A stretch of 64,000 nt of DNA from JAJEFO01 sp965214325 (GTDB lineage: Bacteria > Pseudomonadota > Alphaproteobacteria > Rhodobacterales > Rhodobacteraceae), in NCBI GenBank assembly GCA_965214325.1, contig CBDCBG010000006.1, forward strand, positions 1,488,001-1,552,000, in the 5' to 3' direction. Both the position numbers and the translations under genes were made by a program. Shown one piece after another: positions 1-8,745 of the stretch (position 1 is the stretch's first letter; the number at the start of each line of letters is the position of its first letter). The notes under the pieces were generated by a model. It saw only the letters and a program-made list of their open reading frames with translations, was not told the origin of the DNA and did no database searches.

Positions 1-1
1 G

Positions 2-691
2 GGACTTGACGGCCCGCTGATCTGGGCGGCAGGCGACGGTTGGCATCCAGGCGTCGTAGGGATCGTCGCTGCCCGCCTGAAAGAGGAGATGCGGCGGCCA
101 GCGGTCGTGATCGGGTTTGACGGGCAGTTCGGAAAGGGTTCGGGCCGTTCAATCAGGGGTGTCGATCTGGGTTTTGCAATACAGCGCCTGCAAGCGGACG
201 GGCTGCTCGTGAAAGGCGGCGGCCACAAGATGGCCGCAGGATTCACGGTTGAACGGAACAGGCTCTCCGACGCGATGGATCATCTGACCGAGTACGTTTC
301 CCGTCAGGCTTCGGCCATTGATGGCGCAAGGGATCTCCGAATTGATTCGGCTCTCATGCCAACGGCAGCGACAATCGACCTCATACATGAGATCGAAAGG
401 GCTGGCCCGTTTGGACAGGATGCGCGAGCGCCGAGATTCGCGTTTCCCGACGCGGCGATCCACTATTCCCGGCAGGTTGGAAACGGCCATCTGAAGCTCA
501 CGTTCGGCGATGGACTTGGAACACGCCTTGACGCAATTGCATTCAATGCGTTCTCGGGACCACTGGGTTCCGCGCTCATCGGCCAAAAGGGGCAGCGCTT
601 TCATCTGGTCGGTCATATCGATGTCAATCATTGGGGCGGCCGGCAATCCGTGCAGCTCCGGCTACAGGACGCTGCAAGGGCGCACGCCTGA
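2..691 (+). CDS. recJ: Single-stranded-DNA exonuclease RecJ, C-terminal part (5' end outside window)
   Basis: The frame is open from base 2 and ends at a TGA, giving 229 residues of a longer protein. Near the start it has the GWHPGVVG block that follows the DHH domain in RecJ. Around residue 72 is GGGHKMAAG, the DHHA1 glycine-histidine motif that contacts single-stranded DNA. The last 100 residues match the RecJ C-terminal OB-fold region in layout. RecJ degrades single-stranded DNA 5' to 3' in the cytoplasm during RecF-type recombination, mismatch repair and base-excision repair. The catalytic N-terminal DHH domain lies outside the window, so its integrity cannot be judged. Confidence 0.93.
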   Translation, partial: GLDGPLIWAAGDGWHPGVVGIVAARLKEEMRRPAVVIGFDGQFGKGSGRSIRGVDLGFAIQRLQADGLLVKGGGHKMAAGFTVERNRLSDAMDHLTEYVSRQASAIDGARDLRIDSALMPTAATIDLIHEIERAGPFGQDARAPRFAFPDAAIHYSRQVGNGHLKLTFGDGLGTRLDAIAFNAFSGPLGSALIGQKGQRFHLVGHIDVNHWGGRQSVQLRLQDAARAHA

Positions 692-853
692 TTCCATCCC
701 GTCAGACGGAAATCCGGAAAGGCAAGTCGATGATGAGAATCAGGTGTTTTCTCATGTCACGCACGCGTGTTCAGGATTGGAATGCATGCGAACATTCCGT
801 TGGAATTAGCCTCTTGCCCTCGCAAGCGACAATGCCTAGTTAGCAGCGGCGCC

Positions 854-928
854 GGCCCGTTCGTCTATCGGTTAGGACGCCAGGTTTTCAACCTGGAAAG
901 AGGGGTTCGATTCCCCTACGGGCTACCA
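854..928 (+). tRNA. tRNA-Glu (anticodon UUC)
   Basis: A cloverleaf can be folded by eye. The 7-bp acceptor stem pairs GGCCCGT with ACGGGCT (first pair G-U). The anticodon stem pairs CCAGG with CCTGG around the loop TTTTCAA, giving anticodon TTC. The T arm contains GGTTCGATTCC, and an encoded CCA occupies 926-928. It lies 160 bp after recJ. No second copy of its 3' end is visible in the window, so use as an integration site is not supported here. Confidence 0.96.
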
Positions 929-1229
929 TCGTCCGGTTCAGGCCATCGCCCGGTTCAGTTCCTACATTCGCGTCCATGGGCCGCTCGAATGTGGCGGGAA
1001 AGCGCCTTTCGGCTCTTCGTTCGCCCGGCGGCCAGAAAGATGGTCGCGTTTCCTCGTTGCTCCGCAAAGCCGGCCCCTACTGTTGAAGTTGCGTCTGGCG
1101 CACCGTTGATCCCCGTTCTAGAAACTGTGCCCGTCGACGCAGGATTCGAGCGCCTGGGGCAGGAACCATCCAAAGGCGGCCATGCCGATGCCTTGGCGGC
1201 GTATCCTGCAAACGGAGAGGATCTGTGCG

Positions 1230-1793
1230 GTGGGCATTCTTGACCCTGACGAACTCGAGGCAGGATTGTCGTGCATTCTTGCGTCGCCCAAGGACAAAGG
1301 GGTGGTCGCGATGATCGTCCGCCGGCCTGACACCGACGGACGGGAAGTGGTGGCAACATGTGAACTGGATGTCGACGGGGGACTGATTGGTGACAATTGG
1401 CGCAAGCGCGGAAGTCGGATGACGAAGGACGGATCGGCTCATCCGGAAATGCAACTGACGCTGATGAATTCCCGGACCATCTCCCTGGTTGCCGGATCCA
1501 GGGACCGCTGGGCACTCGCGGGCGATCAGTTCTTCGTTGACCTGGACCTGTCGAAGGAGAACCTTCCCGCAGGCACCCGGCTCGTCCTGGGTTCTGCCAC
1601 GATTGAGGTGACCGCGGTTCCACACCTTGGTTGCAAGAAGTTTATGTCCCGCTTCGGTGTCGAAGCGATGAAGTTCGTGAACTCCCGGCGCGGGAAGAAA
1701 CTGTGCCTTCGCGGCATCAATGCCAAGGTTGTGTTACCTGGCCGTGTGGGAGCCCGAGACAGGATCGAAAAGGTGCAGGCAGCGAAAGCGTGA
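1230..1793 (+). CDS. MOSC domain-containing protein
   Basis: The 187-residue product reads through as a small stand-alone MOSC protein. It has the block ELDVDGGLIGDNW, then a QLTLMNSRT region, then LAGDQFFVDLDLS, and near the C-terminus PHLGCKKFMSRFG with the conserved Cys. MOSC domains are predicted sulfur-carrier or molybdenum-cofactor-binding domains related to the MoCo sulfurase C-terminus; the substrate of small members like this one is generally unknown. The GTG at 1230 is preferred because GGAGAGG lies about 10 bases upstream and family members begin near GILDPDELEAGL; an ATG at 1182 is the alternative. No neighbouring molybdoenzyme is visible. Confidence 0.82.
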   Translation: MGILDPDELEAGLSCILASPKDKGVVAMIVRRPDTDGREVVATCELDVDGGLIGDNWRKRGSRMTKDGSAHPEMQLTLMNSRTISLVAGSRDRWALAGDQFFVDLDLSKENLPAGTRLVLGSATIEVTAVPHLGCKKFMSRFGVEAMKFVNSRRGKKLCLRGINAKVVLPGRVGARDRIEKVQAAKA

Positions 1794-1956
1794 GGACTGC
1801 CTTGGGTGTCGGCCAGGCCTTTCAAGCCCTGTCTCGCGACGCAAGCGTCGAACATGACCCCCGAACCGGCCCGACGCGTCAGACAAGCAGCCCGCCTTCA
1901 CTGCCATGGAATAGGCGGTCACGATGACCAGAAGCAGGAGTAATTCGGCCAACAAA

Positions 1957-2640
1957 TCATGCGATGACGCCTGGATTCTCGATGCCTGCGACCAGATGAG
2001 TTGCTTTGGATGTTACCGACGGCGAGACTGCCGCACCTAGGGCGTTGGCCAGGTCGGCGGCCTCCTTGCGCGGAACTGTCAAGGCTTCGGTGAAGCAGAC
2101 CGTGTGGCCCGCAAGCGGCCCTTCTTCGCTGCCATCGCGGCGAATGTGAGCATATTCCCGCGGTGCCCGAGACGACAGCGGTTGGTGAGCGCGCCGCAGA
2201 AGCTCGTCGAACGTCATGTCCAATGCGTCCGCCGCCTTGAGGACGGCCTCCGCCAATACACGTGCGTCGCTCTCGCCGCTGTGGTGCATGGGAGTCAAGC
2301 CCAGCGTGTCAGCCACGTAAGGCGGCCTGTACTTCCTGGCAAGGCGCTCGGGCCAGGCGTGCCGGACAATGTGCTGCCCGTTGACCCATGGCACATCAGT
2401 CACGCACGAGGTGTCGGGGTCGCCATCATCGGCCAGGTCGAATGCGGCACGATCAAGCAGTCCGTAGCTGACGACGGGCCGCGCGTTTATCATGGTGTGC
2501 AGGGTTCCCTCGCGTCAGCAAATGTCGGGGCGCCACGGACGTCCGCGGCTGCAATGCGATGGATGGTGTCAAACGGGTCGAAGTCGTCTTGCGGGTCGAT
2601 CAGAAGGCTGGAGGATTCCGTCCCCGAAAAGGAACGGATC
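1957..2640 (-). pseudogene. Exonuclease (DEDD-type)/BRCT domain protein, frameshifted and truncated
   Basis: The minus strand carries a 178-residue reading frame (1957-2493) with the C-terminal half of an exonuclease domain: VVSYGLLDRAAFDLA, then HHSGESDARVLAEAVLKAA. A BRCT-like domain follows (GHTVCFTEALTVPRKEAADLA). The preceding piece, LLIDPQDDFDPFDTIHRI and DVRGAPTFADAR, lies upstream in a different frame. The two join if one base is restored near 2500, so this is a single-base frameshift. The N-terminal catalytic DxE segment is not recognisable and the BRCT domain ends early. Such proteins are predicted DNA polymerase III epsilon-like nucleases. Almost certainly non-functional. Confidence 0.7.
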
Positions 2641-2896
2641 CCAAGGTTGGGAATGTATGTTCCGAGATTGCCGGCAGTCCTTCATCCGCCTTGACGGGCA
2701 CGTCAAATCGAAGCGCTTGCCGAAGCGGAAACTGACAGGTTCTGCAGGCGCGCAAACCGGTGTCGAGTCTTGCGCAACGTGCGGTTACATTCGGTTTCAT
2801 CAGCCCCTTGGCAGTACGCCTCGCTTCCATCCTGGGCTCATGGTGGCGATCATGAGCGAGGCCAAACCCTCGGGGCCTTTTCTTGAGTCGGTTCAG

Positions 2897-3702
2897 ATGG
2901 CCTTCACCGCGATCCTCGTTGATGGAGGGTACCTGCTCAAGCATTTGCCGCACGTGCGTCCGGACGTTGACGAAAACGGCGCGGGCGCGGTGGCCGCCTC
3001 GGTCAACCGGTTGGTTTTCAGTCACCTGAAACAGGTGACCTAAACAAATGGCAGGATCCCGAACCCCAATGGTCTCCTGTACCGCACCTTCTACCACGAT
3101 GCGCGACCGTACCGCGGCGAGGCGCAGACACCTGTTGGGAAGAAGCCCATCGACTACGCGCGGACGCCCGAGGCGCAGTTTCGTGAAGGGTTGTTCACAT
3201 CCTTGCACGGCCAGCCCGAACATGCCGTCCGGCTGGGTGAAGTACGCAAGGATCCAAGCCGTTCCCGGTTCCCGCGGGACAGGTCCCAGAAGCGACTGTT
3301 GAAACACAACATCGCGCTCGAGGACCTTGCGGACGATGATTTCACGCCTGCATTGCGCCGGAAAGGCTTGGACATGAGAATCGTTCATGACATAGCCTCG
3401 GTCACCTTGAAGAGGCAGGCCGACGTGATCGTTCTGGTGTCCGGGGATGCGGACTTCGTGCCGGCGGCAAAGCTTGCCAGTCGCGAAGGCGTCAAGTCCA
3501 CACTCGATCCGCTTTGGAAGAACATGCCGACCGATCTCTACGAACACGTCGATGGCTTGAGGAGTGGCTTTTCCTGGCCCAAGCATGACAATGAGCACCA
3601 GGTTTCGGGATGGCTCAGGGGTGCCGTCAAAGAGCCGCATGGCCGAAGCGCGCCAGGTACATCTCATCGCTCGGACAAGTTCACAAATCCCCACTCCCAT
3701 TC
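2897..3702 (+). pseudogene. NYN-domain (DUF88/LabA-like) protein with an in-frame stop
   Basis: From the ATG at 2897 the protein starts MAFTAILVDGGYLLK, the first acidic motif of NYN (PIN-like) ribonuclease domains. The frame hits TAA at 3041-3043 and then continues in the same frame with NPNGLLYRTFYHDA. Further on are VIVLVSGDADFVPAAK, the hallmark NYN motif, and DPLWKNMPTDLYEHVDGL. One base change therefore interrupts an otherwise complete gene. NYN proteins are predicted metal-dependent nucleases acting on RNA. The 3' end reads to the IS element starting at 3703, so the original C-terminus is uncertain. It could be expressed only as a 48-residue N-terminal fragment. Confidence 0.72.
3694..3702. 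repeat. 9-bp target-site duplication of the ISKra4-type element (second copy 5461-5469)
   Basis: CTCCCATTC directly precedes the left inverted repeat (3703) and the identical nine bases directly follow the right inverted repeat (5460). This fixes both ends of the element. The perfect duplication is compatible with a fairly recent insertion. Confidence 0.93.
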
Positions 3703-5460
3703 GGGTGCACGCCAATTTTTTGGGTCAGGCTGCGGCGATCCGTTGAGCCTTCCAGAAAGCGAACTCTTCCCACCCTGAGTTTTCCCAGCAACTTTTCAGT
3801 GCCAGCAGTGCGTTCGCGCCCCGCTTCGACCATTTGCATCCCGACCTCTTGAAGCGGGTGACGACAATCTGCTTGCAGCTGCTCTCGATCTGGCCGCTTC
3901 CAATCTGCATGCCGCGCGCCCGGTATTCGTCGTAGCGCATCCTCCCCTTGTTCGAATCGAAATAGTCAATGCACTTCGCCACCGCTTTCCCTCGACCGCG
4001 GTGCGGTCGCAGGTCCGCCATGACGCGGCCAACTTTCCCGTCCAGCAGCTGGGCCTTGATTCCCGCCAGGCGCGCCTTGCGCGCGAACTCGCATCCGACC
4101 AGCACCTTGAGGGCTTCGGATGCGTATTCGAGCGCGTGGAACACATCCAGGATGCAGGTCTTCCGCATGCCTGCAAGCAGTTCGTCGGCCACGTTGGTGA
4201 TCCAGGCCGCGCCGTCGGAGATGAGGACCACCTCCTTGGCATTGCAGACGCCGTCCCGGCAAAGCTGCCGGTCAAGCCGGCCGGCGAACTCCGATGCCCG
4301 GCTGACGCCGCCGACCGAAGCGGCGCTGTCGATCAGGGCGCTCACCGTGTCGCTGCCCTCGTCCTTCGTCGGCTCGCCGGTCTTCGGGCTCGCGCCCTCG
4401 GCAGTGAAGGTGACAATCACCTTCGCCTCCCTGGTCTTCGCCGAGCCGTCCTCCTGCCTGCCCTTCACGCCCTCCGTCTCGCTCCGGCGCATCGGGACGC
4501 CGGTGCCGTCGGCCTCGACATAGACCCGGTCCGCGGCAGGCCCTCCCTCCTCGACGACATCCCGCTCAAACCGCTGCGCTTCCTCGCCGAGCTCCAGGGT
4601 CCATCGTCGCAGCGTCGTCGCGGGAACCTTCACCCCGGCCAGGTTGCGCAGCTTGCGGGACGCCTCCTCGAAGCTGTCCGAGACCACGGCGTCGGCCACG
4701 ATGCTCGCCGCGCCAGGCGTGGCCGTCTGCCCCTCCAGCCCGAGGGCGCGGTCCAGGGGGAAGAAGCCGGAACCGCAGTCCCGGCAGCGGCAATACGTCC
4801 GCTCGACCTCCACGGGTCCCAGACGCGAGGCAAAGGACTTGCCGGCCTTCTGGTGCCGTTCCATCGGCTTGCCGCATTCCGGGCAGTCGGGCGTCGGAAG
4901 CTCCGCGTCGACCCGCTCAAGCAGCGACTTGTACATTGCAGCGCCGCTGGAATGCGTCACGTCCCGGATCGCGATCTCGATGCCGTCGAGGTCCGCGACC
5001 TCCTTGCCGCCCAGATCGCTCTCCAACTTCGGGGCCAGGTCCGCGAAGCCCGAATGCGCCGCCGCCTCGAACGCGGCCATGGATGACGCAGCCTGCCCGG
5101 CGGACGGAACGTCGCGGCTCCGGACTTCGCCGCCCTCAAGCCAGTACTCCGTGGAAACGCCGCCACTCTCGCAAACGATCCGGTGTTTCCCCGAACCCTT
5201 CCGGGCCAGATCCTTCAGGGATGCCGCCACATCCGGATCATGGGACCCCGGCTCATTGTCACTGCCGCACATGAATCGTTTCTCCTGCTCTCCTCTTCCC
5301 GGTCACGCGGCGCCGACCGGTTGATCCGGTCATTGTCGGCCGCGCAGGGATCGAGCCCGGAAGAACATGGAAGCAGGAAAGCTTCAACCCTCCGCGCGAC
5401 CCGCCGAACTCTCGCAAGGAAGAAAGGAATCAGGTCAACCCCAAAAATTGGCGTGCACCC
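3703..5460 (-). mobile_element. ISKra4-family insertion sequence, 1758 bp, complete
   Basis: The ends are 18-bp perfect inverted repeats, GGGTGCACGCCAATTTTT at 3703 and its reverse complement ending at 5460, flanked by a perfect 9-bp direct repeat. One transposase gene on the minus strand fills most of the element. It landed between two convergent genes. Removing the element and one repeat copy restores the GMC oxidoreductase frame to a stop a few codons later. The intact ends and intact transposase suggest it may still be mobile. Confidence 0.92.
3725..5272 (-). CDS. ISKra4-family transposase
   Basis: 515 residues. Around residues 130-170 is a zinc-ribbon-like segment, CPECGKPMERH followed by YCRCRDCGSGFFP. 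The central catalytic region contains YVEADGTGVPM (first Asp), then VVLISDGAAWITN (second Asp), and near the C-terminus GSGQIESSCKQ with the likely catalytic Glu. This layout is typical of the ISKra4 group. The gene starts at an ATG about 190 bases inside the right end. There is no frameshift or stop. The family assignment is from recognition of these motifs. Confidence 0.9.
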   Translation of the reverse strand: MCGSDNEPGSHDPDVAASLKDLARKGSGKHRIVCESGGVSTEYWLEGGEVRSRDVPSAGQAASSMAAFEAAAHSGFADLAPKLESDLGGKEVADLDGIEIAIRDVTHSSGAAMYKSLLERVDAELPTPDCPECGKPMERHQKAGKSFASRLGPVEVERTYCRCRDCGSGFFPLDRALGLEGQTATPGAASIVADAVVSDSFEEASRKLRNLAGVKVPATTLRRWTLELGEEAQRFERDVVEEGGPAADRVYVEADGTGVPMRRSETEGVKGRQEDGSAKTREAKVIVTFTAEGASPKTGEPTKDEGSDTVSALIDSAASVGGVSRASEFAGRLDRQLCRDGVCNAKEVVLISDGAAWITNVADELLAGMRKTCILDVFHALEYASEALKVLVGCEFARKARLAGIKAQLLDGKVGRVMADLRPHRGRGKAVAKCIDYFDSNKGRMRYDEYRARGMQIGSGQIESSCKQIVVTRFKRSGCKWSKRGANALLALKSCWENSGWEEFAFWKAQRIAAA

Positions 5461-7076
5461 CTCCCATTCAGAGGTGCTCCAGCGGCGCCACGGATCATCG
5501 CGGCGGCCTTTTCGGCAATCATGAAGGTTGGCGCGCAGGTGCTTGCGGACGTGATGCTGGGCATCACCGAGGCATCAACGACCCGGAGCCGTTCGACCCC
5601 GTTCACCTTAAGGCCGGGATCCACAACCGCCATTGCATCGCGCCCCATGCGGCAGGTGCCCACGAGATGGTAGACTGTGCTTGCCTGCCGACGCACGGCG
5701 TCGAGTACTTCGGCGTCGCTTTGATGCTGGGCGCCGGGAATGACCTCACGACTCCAAATGCTGCGGAATTCCGGCCGGTTGTACTGTTCGCGGACCAGTT
5801 TCACGCCCTCGACCATGACAGCCTGATCTCTTTCGGCCGACAGGTAGTTCGTGTGGATCAGCGGGTCCGCCATCGGGTCAGCCTTCGCAATCCTGACCGT
5901 TCCCCTGCTCTCGGGATGGCATTGCCAGAGCGATGTCGTGAAACCAGGATACTTGTGCAACGGCATGCCTGGCTTGTCGACGGACAGCGGCATCGCAAAC
6001 AGCTGCAGATCCGGCCGGCCGCCCTCGGCATGTTTCGTGCACACCCCGCCGCCGACCTGTCCGGCGCCGACCGTCAGCGGTCCGCTGGCATTCAGAAGCC
6101 ATTGAAGCCCCATTTGCGCCAGTCGCAACGGGTTGCGCACATGATCGTTCAACGACTCTCCCCGCACAGCCAGTTCGACAATCGTGCGCATCTGCAGATG
6201 ATCCTGAAGATTTTCTCCCACTCCCGGCGAATCGTGCCGGACGGGAATGCCATGCGAGCGCAAGAGATCTGCCGGGCCGATGCCAGAGAGCTGCAAGAGC
6301 TGCGGAGACTGAACGGCACCGCCGCACAGGATCACTTCCTGCGCGGCTTCGGCGTGACGGACATGGCCGTCCTTCACGTAGCGCACGCCGCTGGCACCGG
6401 ATCCTTGAAAGGTGAGCTCGCTGACACGGGCACCTGTCTCCAGTTCGGGATTGGATCGAGAAAGCGCCGGATAAAGAAAGGCGGTTGCAGCGCTGTCCCG
6501 CCATCGTCCCCGCAGGGTAAGCTGATAGCGGCCCACGCCAAACGTGCTTTCGCCATTGAAGTCCGCGTTCTCGGGCAGCCCGCCGACCCGGGCGGCGCGG
6601 AGCCATTCACGGCAGAGCCGCGCATCATTGCGCAAGTCCGACACCCGCAAGGGGCCATGCGCGCCGCGATACTGCGACGGCGGACCCTCGTAGGTCTCGA
6701 TCGTCCGAAAGTGCGGCAGCACGTCCCGGTACGACCAGCCATCCGCGCCTTGCTCTGCCCACGCGTCGAAGTTCTCGCGCCGGCCACGAATATGGATCAG
6801 GCCGTTGATCGAACTGGAGCCGCCCACAACCTGTCCACGCGGGCAATCCATGCGACGACCGGCGATTCCCGGGTCCGGCTCGCCTCGATAGAGATGTGAG
6901 AAGCGTGTGTCGTAGATCGACCTGAAATACCCGACCGGAAGCTTCTGCCAGAAGCCACGATCGGCCCCGCCGCATTCCAGAACTAGAACGCGAGCGGAAG
7001 CATCTTCGGACAGTCTCGCGACAAGCGTCGACCCCGCCGTTCCCGATCCCACGATGATGTAGTCATAGCCTGCCAA
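5430..7076 (-). CDS. GMC-family FAD oxidoreductase (choline/alcohol dehydrogenase-like)
   Basis: 548 residues with the GMC layout: FAD-binding YIIVGSGTAGSTLVARL at the N-terminus, PRGQVVGGSSSINGL (GMC signature 1, around residue 87) and GGAVQSPQLLQLSGIG (signature 2, around residue 255). The catalytic-His block is VYHLVGTCRMG near residue 460. These enzymes oxidise alcohols such as choline; the substrate is not determined by sequence. The start is a TTG at 7076 with GGGGAG upstream. The ISKra4 element replaced the original last few codons, so the C-terminus now ends with residues encoded by the IS end. The second active-site segment reads STCAPTFMIAEK, where many relatives have an Asn before APT; this may alter activity. 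Confidence 0.88.
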   Translation of the reverse strand: MAGYDYIIVGSGTAGSTLVARLSEDASARVLVLECGGADRGFWQKLPVGYFRSIYDTRFSHLYRGEPDPGIAGRRMDCPRGQVVGGSSSINGLIHIRGRRENFDAWAEQGADGWSYRDVLPHFRTIETYEGPPSQYRGAHGPLRVSDLRNDARLCREWLRAARVGGLPENADFNGESTFGVGRYQLTLRGRWRDSAATAFLYPALSRSNPELETGARVSELTFQGSGASGVRYVKDGHVRHAEAAQEVILCGGAVQSPQLLQLSGIGPADLLRSHGIPVRHDSPGVGENLQDHLQMRTIVELAVRGESLNDHVRNPLRLAQMGLQWLLNASGPLTVGAGQVGGGVCTKHAEGGRPDLQLFAMPLSVDKPGMPLHKYPGFTTSLWQCHPESRGTVRIAKADPMADPLIHTNYLSAERDQAVMVEGVKLVREQYNRPEFRSIWSREVIPGAQHQSDAEVLDAVRRQASTVYHLVGTCRMGRDAMAVVDPGLKVNGVERLRVVDASVMPSITSASTCAPTFMIAEKAAAMIRGAAGAPLNGRGARQFLGLT

Positions 7077-7319
7077 GCGGCACTCCCCGGGAAAGGTCCT
7101 GTACTTAGGGCTAATTCAGCGCGGCTGGCGTGACAACAGGTTGAGCGTGCAGATGCTCTTGCAAACGGTCCCGGCACAGGCTGGTGGAATCCGCCCCGCC
7201 TTCAGGGCTCAATTGGGCAGGCCCCGCAAGACGGACGACTTGCAGAGCAGGCAATTTCGGCATTGGCTGGGACCACATTCGCGCTGAACGATCATTGAAC
7301 GAGAAATGGATCCAAGCCT

Positions 7320-8465
7320 GTGACGGAAGCCGCAAGAATTGCCCGAATCGAGGCATGGGCCTTTCGATGCCCCACTCCGCGACCCGTCGAGACGTCGTTT
7401 GGCGTCATGCGTGACAGGCCTGCCGTATTCGTTCGCGTCGAGGATGCCGACGGGGCATTCGGCTGAGGTGAGATCTGGGCCAATTGGCCGGTTGCCGGTG
7501 CCGAACACCGCGTTCGCCTGCTGGAGCTGGACGTTGCATGTCTCGTACTGGGCCAAACCGTCACCGCGCCATCCGATGGCTTTGAAATCCTCGACGCCAA
7601 GACAAGGATCCGTGCCGCCCAGTGCGGGGAGCCCGGGCCATTCCAGAACGTGACGGCCGGGATCGACACAGCGCTTTGGGACCTGTTCGCCCGCAAGGCG
7701 AACCTGCCGTTGCGCGAATACATTCGCTCCAACGCGCGGGACAAGATCCCTGCCTATGCCAGCGGCATTCAGGTCTCAGCCGCCAAGGACATGCTGCCTG
7801 TCGCGCGCCAGGCCGGGTTTCGGAACTTCAAGCGCAAGGTCGGCTTTCACAGGGAGAACGACATCATTGACATCCGCTCGGCCTTTGAAGGGCTGTCGAA
7901 GAGCGAGACGCTGGCGGCGGACGCCAACCAGGGCTGGGCGCTCGGAGAGGCATTGCATTTTCTGGATGGCGCCGCCGGGTTGCCGCTGCAATGGCTCGAA
8001 GAGCCCATCGCGGTGTACTCTCAACCAAGTGATTGGCGGACGCTGGCCGAAAGGAGCCATGTCCCGATCGCGGGAGGCGAGAACATAGCCGGGTTCGAGG
8101 ACTATTCGAAGACGATTTCACAAGGTTCCCTCGGCGTGATTCAGCCAGATGTCACCAAATGGGGCGGGGTGACCGGAAGCCTGCAGGTCGGGCGCGAAGC
8201 AATGTCTGCTGGCCGCCGATATTGCCCGCATTTCTTGGGCGGGGGGATCGGATTGGCGGCATCGGCCGAAATCGTGGCCGCTTTGGGGGGAGACGGGTTG
8301 CTGGAAGTCGATGCGAACGTCAATCCGCTACGCACTGCACTCTTCGACGGCGCAGAACCCATTCACGATGGACTGTGCTGCTGCCAGGATGCTCCCGGCC
8401 TTGGCATTGCCGCGACCCCCGAGCAGGTCTTCCGGTACCAGACAATGTCGCGAGACCTGCCGTAG
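7320..8465 (+). pseudogene. Mandelate racemase/muconate lactonizing enzyme-like protein, interrupted by TGA at a conserved Trp
   Basis: One frame from the GTG at 7320 to the stop at 8465 encodes an enolase-superfamily protein of about 381 residues. It contains the KxK catalytic motif (FKRKVGF), metal ligands in ADANQGW, LQWLEEPI and IAGGENIAG, IQPDVTKWGG, and the His block YCPHFLGGGIG. The N-terminal capping domain reads FVRVEDADGAFG, then TGA at 7464-7466, then GEIWANWP. Family members have GWGE here, so TGG has become TGA. The rest is well preserved. The family abstracts an alpha-proton from acid sugars and similar carboxylates. A shorter product starting at 7650 would lack the capping domain and is unlikely to work. 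Confidence 0.83.
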
Positions 8466-8745
8466 CCGCAATGGATCGCCAAGGCCCGGAAAGGCTGCCC
8501 GCTTGCACCCCTGAACCCGCGCAGCCGATCCCGCCGAGACACAATTGTGAAAGAGGGTTCGTCCACCATGGTCGCGCGTGTGCACGAGGCTGAGCCCGGA
8601 AGACAGCGATCCTGCGGTCGCGACGGGCTGCGTCTGAAGCGGCCAGATGTGTGTCCTTGACCGTCATCGCCCGCGCACCCCGGCAACATCATCATCGCCC
8701 GGAACTGAATCGCGGCGTCCTTGCGTCCGATCCTCGCCGATTGCG

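Noticed and set aside
854..928. tRNA-Glu as integration site of a genomic island
   Set aside because: No integrase gene and no repeated tRNA 3' end were seen anywhere in the window.
1230..1793. Longer MOSC start at 1182
   Set aside because: The additional 16 residues do not resemble family N-termini and lack a ribosome-binding site; GTG at 1230 has one.
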